Source of the DNA: an uncultured Oscillospiraceae bacterium
GTDB taxonomy: Bacteria > Bacillota > Clostridia > Oscillospirales > Ruminococcaceae
Direction of reading: 5' to 3'
Assembly (NCBI GenBank): GCA_900552845.1
Contig: USBC01000063.1
Location: 1 to 9,245 of the forward strand
Length of the DNA: 9,245 nucleotides
Shown here: positions 6,359 to 9,245 of the stretch, piece by piece
How the letters are laid out: every line of letters starts with the position of its first letter
Position numbering within the stretch: the first letter of the stretch is position 1
Notes under the pieces: model-generated
The model's database searches: none
What the model saw: the letters and a program-made list of their open reading frames with translations, nothing else
Told to the model about the DNA's origin: nothing
Program-made: the position numbers and the translations under genes

Positions 6359-6540
6359 ATGGAAAGAAGGCCTTGGTTTTGCAGGAACAGATGAAATCAA
6401 AATGCGTATAATGAAGCGGAAGAAAGACACTTGGTGCAAAAATGACCGTCAAAATAGACAAAAAACGAGAAAAACAGGAACATTAAGCGCAAGCGCCGCA
6501 TAAAAATGAATTATAGAAATAGAAAAACTTGCAAAAAGTA

Positions 6541-6568
6541 TTTACAAACAAAAATAGTGTGCTATACT
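6541..6568 (+). promoter_or_regulatory. promoter of the dicarboxylate/amino acid symporter
   Basis: TTTACA (6541-6546), a 16-bp spacer and TATACT (6563-6568) preceded by the extended -10 TG (6560-6561) make a good sigma-A promoter. The start is predicted near 6575, leaving a leader of about 33 nt with the ribosome binding site GAGGTG (6594-6599). Confidence 0.75.
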
Positions 6569-6607
6569 GTGAAGCATATTCCAATTGTGATACGAGGTGC
6601 AAACATT

Positions 6608-7852
6608 ATGTCAACCGGTAAAAAGAAGCTGTCATTGGCAGGCTGGATCTTCATTGCGCTGCTTTTGGGCTGTTTGGTCGGCTGGGGGCTGATCCATGTT
6701 CCGAACGGTGCGGTATTCGCAACCAAATATATAAAGCCCATCGGCACCATCTTTGTCAATCTGCTCAAGTTCATTGTAGTGCCCATCGTGCTGTTCTCGA
6801 TGGTGTGCGGCATGATCAGCATGAAGGACATTAAAAAGGTCGGCTCCATTGGCTGGAAGACCATGGTTTATTACATCGGCACCACCATTGTGGCGCTGGT
6901 GATCGGGCTGGTGCTCGCCAACCTCTTTAAGGGCGGCTTCCCGCGGCTTTCCACCGAGGGACTGGGTACTTGGGATAAAGCGACCAGCGCCGACTTTATG
7001 ACTACGCTGGTAGATATTTTCCCCAGCAACATCGTTGCCCCCTTTGCCAGTGCTTCGATGCTGCAGATCATTGTCATTGCGCTGCTCATCGGTGCCGGTA
7101 TCATTCTTGCCGGAGAAAAGGGCAGAGCGACCGCCGAATTGTTTGAGAGTCTGAACGAAGTGTTTATGAAGGTGATGATGTTCATCATCAAAGTCTCTCC
7201 CATCGGCGTTTTCTGCATGATGGCATGGGTGGTCGCAGCGCAGGGTCCGGAAATTCTGGGCGACCTTGCCAAGGTACTGGGCATTGCCTACCTCGGCTAT
7301 ATCCTGCACGCCATTATCACCTATTCTATTACCGTCAGGACGATGGGCGGCATGAGTCCCTTCAAGTTCTTCAAGGGCATGATCCCTGCGATGGTCTTTG
7401 CATTCTCCTCCACCTCCAGCGTGGCTACGCTGCCCATCAATAAGGAATGTGCCGTGAAACTGGGTGCCAGCGAGGAGATCTCCTCCTTCGTACTGCCGCT
7501 GGGCGCAACCATCAATATGGACGGTACCGCTGTTTACATGGCGGTAAACACCATCTTCCTTGCCTGCTGCTACGGCATGGAGCTGACCATCGGACAGCTT
7601 GTGATGGTTGTTGTGACCGCGACGCTTGCCTCCATCGGTACGGCGGGTGTTTCCGGCGCCGGTGTGGTAATGCTGGCAATGGTACTGACCAGTGTGGGGA
7701 TCCCCGTCGAGGGTATCCTGCTCATCTACAGCATCGCCCGTCTGTTTGATATGGGTCGTACCACCATCAATATCGTAGGCGACGCCGCCTGCGCCGTCAT
7801 CGTCAGCCGGCTGGAAGCCAAAAAGGAAGCCGGAAAAGCGGCGGTGAAATAA
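6608..7852 (+). CDS. SLC1/DAACS-family Na+ (or H+):glutamate/aspartate or dicarboxylate symporter
   Basis: The protein has 414 residues with about eight membrane helices and two re-entrant hairpins, the GltP/GltT/DctA fold. The first helix is at residues 10-30 (LAGWIFIALLLGCLVGWG). Hairpin 1 has the serine-rich SSTSSVATLP (267-276). TM7 has the cation-binding NMDGT (303-307). Hairpin 2 has GTAGVSGAG. TM8 has DMGRTTINIVGD (381-392). By alignment to GltPh, D381, R384, T385, N388 and D392 match the substrate-binding residues D394, R397, T398, N401 and D405. The kept arginine argues for an acidic substrate (glutamate, aspartate or a C4-dicarboxylate) rather than a neutral amino acid. The ATG at 6608 has GAGGTG 8 nt upstream; the open frame upstream to 6506 precedes the promoter and is not used. 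It is a plasma-membrane protein, monocistronic by the promoter in front and the hairpin behind. Confidence 0.93.
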   Translation: MSTGKKKLSLAGWIFIALLLGCLVGWGLIHVPNGAVFATKYIKPIGTIFVNLLKFIVVPIVLFSMVCGMISMKDIKKVGSIGWKTMVYYIGTTIVALVIGLVLANLFKGGFPRLSTEGLGTWDKATSADFMTTLVDIFPSNIVAPFASASMLQIIVIALLIGAGIILAGEKGRATAELFESLNEVFMKVMMFIIKVSPIGVFCMMAWVVAAQGPEILGDLAKVLGIAYLGYILHAIITYSITVRTMGGMSPFKFFKGMIPAMVFAFSSTSSVATLPINKECAVKLGASEEISSFVLPLGATINMDGTAVYMAVNTIFLACCYGMELTIGQLVMVVVTATLASIGTAGVSGAGVVMLAMVLTSVGIPVEGILLIYSIARLFDMGRTTINIVGDAACAVIVSRLEAKKEAGKAAVK

Positions 7853-7894
7853 CCGGCAATCTTCTCATCTTTTTCATATATCTCTTCCAAAACA

Positions 7895-7928
7895 AAGCCG
7901 CACGGGTCTTAACGGATCCGTGCGGCTT
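7895..7928. terminator. strong stem-loop between symporter and CRISPR locus, possibly bidirectional terminator
   Basis: AAGCCGCACGG (7895-7905) pairs perfectly with CCGTGCGGCTT (7918-7928). The stem can extend by GTC/GAT (one G-T wobble), leaving a TTAACG loop. On the + strand it is followed only by GCTGTTT, a weak U-tract. On the - strand it is followed by TTTGTTTTGG, a better one. It lies 42 bp after the symporter stop and would stop that mRNA and any - strand read-through from the tracrRNA gene. Confidence 0.75.
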
Positions 7929-8008
7929 GCTGTTTGCCGAAAGGAAGGACATGGAAAAGAAACGATACCATCATTTGAAACGATTTGACAAAATATCCTT
8001 GCGCAGGA

Positions 8009-8037
8009 TTGCTATTTTTTATCGGTTGTGGTAAAAT
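8009..8037 (+). promoter_or_regulatory. candidate distal promoter for cas9
   Basis: TTGCTA (8009-8014), a 17-bp spacer and TAAAAT (8032-8037) match the sigma-A pattern at 4/6 and 5/6. Use of this promoter would give cas9 a leader of about 210 nt, antisense to the whole tracrRNA. A short hairpin with a T6 run (ATCCT/AGGAT, 7995-8020) overlaps the -35, so the call is tentative. Confidence 0.35.
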
Positions 8038-8102
8038 TTGTTGTATAAGATGGCGAAGATGCAAGAGAAATGTCGAAACGCGGGGAAACGGGACGGAAAA
8101 AC

Positions 8103-8125
8103 AAAAAAGACCCCGAAAAGAGGTC
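8103..8125 (-). terminator. intrinsic terminator of the tracrRNA
   Basis: Read on the - strand, GACCTC (8125-8120), loop TTTTC and GGGGTC (8114-8109) form a 6-bp stem followed by TTTTTT (8108-8103). It sets the tracrRNA 3' end near 8103. Confidence 0.88.
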
Positions 8126-8179
8126 CTTTCATGCACACACTGTGCAGCCGGTGAGTCCCGACGAGATGAAAAAATTTTT

Positions 8180-8200
8180 ATTTGAACTCGTAATGTAATT
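8180..8200 (-). other. tracrRNA anti-repeat
   Basis: On the + strand these bases read ATTTGAACTCGTAATGTAAT plus one T, the look of the 5' part of a type II CRISPR repeat (GTTTGA...GTAATGTAAT style). The initial A would give the G-U pair usual at the first repeat base. The missing array is therefore predicted to use repeats starting GTTTGAACTCGTAATG or a close variant. Confidence 0.7.
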
Positions 8201-8202
8201 TC

Positions 8203-8222
8203 GCGGATAACCAAATATCCGC
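8203..8222. repeat. 7-bp inverted repeat at the tracrRNA start site
   Basis: GCGGATA (8203-8209) and TATCCGC (8216-8222) flank a 6-nt loop. The repeat spans the predicted tracrRNA start (near 8220). It would form a 5' hairpin in that RNA (about 5 of the 7 pairs if transcription starts at 8220), or it could be an operator for a protein controlling both directions. Confidence 0.65.
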
Positions 8223-8226
8223 TTGT

Positions 8227-8255
8227 ATTATAAACGATATGAGGAGGTTTGTCAA
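8227..8255 (-). promoter_or_regulatory. consensus tracrRNA promoter inside the cas9 initiation region
   Basis: On the - strand, TTGACA (8255-8250), a 17-bp spacer and TATAAT (8232-8227) are a perfect sigma-A promoter, with the start predicted at G8220. The spacer covers the cas9 ribosome binding site (8242-8247), and the -35 ends 2 bp before the cas9 GTG. The + strand of the -10 also reads TATTAT (8226-8231), a 5/6 -10 that could start cas9 mRNA near 8238. Confidence 0.88.
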
Positions 8256-8256
8256 C

Positions 8257-9245
8257 GTGGCGAGAGAAAACATCTACTATTTGGGACTGGATATCGGAAC
8301 GGATTCGGTGGGATATGCAGTTACAGACGAAAATTACACCTTGAAGAAATTCAAGGGAGAGCCGATGTGGGGTGCAACGCTGTTTGAAGCAGCAAACACG
8401 GCGGCGGAGCGAAGGGGATATCGGACGGCGAGAAGAAGACTGGACCGGAAGCAGCAGCGGGTAAGCCTGCTGAATGAGCTTTTTGCGGAGGAGATCGGCA
8501 AAACGGATCCTCATTTTTTTATTCGCCGCAGGGAAAGTGCGCTTTACGGGGAGGATCCGCAGTTTGGCGTGAAGCTTTTTGACGGTGAGGGGATTACAGA
8601 TAAGGAGTATCACAAAAAATATCCGACGATCCATCATCTGATTTTGGAGCTGATGAACAGCAGCGAGCCGCATGATGTGCGGCTGGTATATATGGCGTGT
8701 GCGTGGCTGGTCGCCAATCGCGGACATTTTCTGTTTGATGTTCCGGAAGACCGGGTAGCGGAGGTGCTGGATTTTAATGAGATATACCGAGACTTTTGCG
8801 AATATCTGACAGAGCAGGGCTGTGTGCTTCCATGGAGCATACAAATCAAGGCGGAAACGATCCTTGAGATTATGCAGATGGAGACGGGCGTAAAGAAAAA
8901 GAACGAGGAATTCAAAGCAAAGCTGTTTGGCGGCGGTAAGCCGAGCAAGGAAATAACGGAGGAGACGCCGTTCAGTGCGGAGGCAGTGGTGAATTTGCTG
9001 GCGGGAAGAAAGGTAAAGCCGGCAGAGCTTTTCGGTAATATGGCATATGCGGAGGTCGATTCGGTTTCTCTTACCATGAATGATGAGGAATTTGTTCGCA
9101 TTGCCGCCGAGCTGGACGAGGACGGTGGGCTGCTGCGGAAGCTGCGCGCCATGAGCGACTGTGCGCAGCTCAAAAAGGCAATGAAGGACGCTGACTGTAT
9201 TTCTGAGGGAAAGGTTTCAATATATGAGCAGCATAAGGCAGACCT
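8257..9245 (+). CDS. cas9: Cas9 endonuclease, N-terminal part (runs off the window)
   Basis: The frame stays open for 329 codons to the right edge. Residues 7-22 are RuvC-I (YYLGLDIGTDSVGYAV) with catalytic D12, equivalent to SpCas9 D10. Residues 49-77 are the arginine-rich bridge helix (AERRGYRTARRRLDRKQQR), which contacts guide RNA. The REC lobe follows, with conserved RRRESALYGED, YPTIHHL (from 122), RGHFL (155-159) and a late ISEGKVSIYEQHKADL near 313-329. HNH, RuvC-II/III and the PAM-interacting domain lie beyond the window. The GTG at 8257 is chosen because GAGGAGG (8241-8247) lies 9 nt upstream; the in-frame ATG at 8239 overlaps that site. The sequence resembles Clostridial Cas9s of about 1,300-1,400 residues. 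A type II-A layout fits the divergent tracrRNA, but II-C cannot be excluded without the genes downstream. No frameshift is visible. Confidence 0.95.
   Translation, partial: MARENIYYLGLDIGTDSVGYAVTDENYTLKKFKGEPMWGATLFEAANTAAERRGYRTARRRLDRKQQRVSLLNELFAEEIGKTDPHFFIRRRESALYGEDPQFGVKLFDGEGITDKEYHKKYPTIHHLILELMNSSEPHDVRLVYMACAWLVANRGHFLFDVPEDRVAEVLDFNEIYRDFCEYLTEQGCVLPWSIQIKAETILEIMQMETGVKKKNEEFKAKLFGGGKPSKEITEETPFSAEAVVNLLAGRKVKPAELFGNMAYAEVDSVSLTMNDEEFVRIAAELDEDGGLLRKLRAMSDCAQLKKAMKDADCISEGKVSIYEQHKAD

Larger units (their letters stand above)
8103..8220 (-). ncRNA. tracrRNA, divergent from cas9
   Basis: The predicted ~118-nt RNA is read from 8220 down to 8103. In order it contains a short 5' hairpin, an anti-repeat (8200-8180), an A/U-rich junction, a nexus-like stem GUCGG/CCGGC (8162-8147, loop GACUCA), a hairpin UGCACA-GUG-UGUGCA (8146-8132), and a terminator stem with U6. 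The segment AGUUCAAAUAA at the end of the anti-repeat parallels AGUUAAAAUAA in the S. pyogenes tracrRNA. It would pair with pre-crRNA repeats, allow RNase III processing and load Cas9. It is backed by a perfect promoter and terminator and by cas9 alongside. The CRISPR array is not in the window, so base pairing to the real repeat is untested. Confidence 0.85.

Noticed and set aside
6243..6503. 86-aa open frame overlapping the end of the 503-aa gene
   Set aside because: It starts inside that gene, reads through the terminator hairpin, and becomes a Lys-rich low-complexity tail.
7985..8185. 66-aa open frame on + before cas9
   Set aside because: It has no ribosome binding site, no family resemblance, and is antisense to the tracrRNA and its terminator.
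8239..8256. ATG at 8239 as the cas9 start
   Set aside because: It overlaps the GAGGAGG ribosome binding site itself. The GTG 9 nt downstream gives the usual short Cas9 N-terminus before RuvC-I.
7909..8844. 311-aa open frame on - across the cas9 5' region
   Set aside because: It is a shadow of cas9 and the tracrRNA gene; the + frame carries unmistakable RuvC-I and bridge-helix motifs.
8100..9245. CRISPR array
   Set aside because: The anti-repeat occurs once; no second repeat-like copy or regular spacing is seen in the window.

Overview
The window looks like a chromosomal segment from a moderately GC-rich Clostridia member. An Oscillospiraceae/Ruminococcaceae gut organism near Faecalibacterium, Gemmiger or Subdoligranulum is my best guess. 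The reasons are the strong AGGAGG-type ribosome binding sites, the GTG starts, the sigma-A promoters, the style of the protein families, and the GC-rich hairpin-forming intergenic DNA. The taxon is inferred from style only; no marker gene fixes it.

All protein genes lie on the + strand, mostly as single-gene units with their own promoters or terminators. In order they are: a YgjP-type (DUF45) zinc metallopeptidase-fold protein (134-844); a small conserved protein of unknown function (993-1322); a ClC-family anion transporter with features of the fluoride/proton (CLC-F) clade (1537-2808); a TtcA-family tRNA-thiolation PP-loop enzyme (3109-3963); a membrane-anchored XRE regulator (4057-4587); a 503-residue uncharacterised soluble protein carrying a GGADGPT motif (4792-6303); an SLC1/DAACS acidic amino acid or dicarboxylate symporter (6608-7852); and the 5' part of a cas9 gene that runs off the right edge (8257-9245). 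Several starts had to be moved inward from the longest open frame on ribosome-binding-site and promoter evidence. I see no operon logic joining the first seven genes; they read as ordinary housekeeping or accessory genes.

The most interesting part is 8009-9245, the left end of a type II CRISPR-Cas locus. Upstream of cas9, on the opposite strand, lies a compact tracrRNA-like gene of about 118 nt: an anti-repeat, a nexus-like hairpin, a second hairpin and an intrinsic terminator. Its promoter is a perfect TTGACA-17-TATAAT, and that promoter sits inside the cas9 translation-initiation region, so its -35 box overlaps the bases just before the cas9 GTG. The -10 region also reads as a near-consensus -10 on the + strand, which suggests one symmetric element could fire both ways. 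The CRISPR array and the other cas genes are not in the window.

Several intergenic regions hold GC-rich structured DNA: an 87-bp element that can fold into a closed three-arm cloverleaf (2887-2973), a 42-bp near-perfect hairpin without a U-tract (863-904), and a run of six C-tracts (4615-4676) with G-quadruplex potential on the - strand. No tRNA, rRNA, insertion sequence or CRISPR array was seen.
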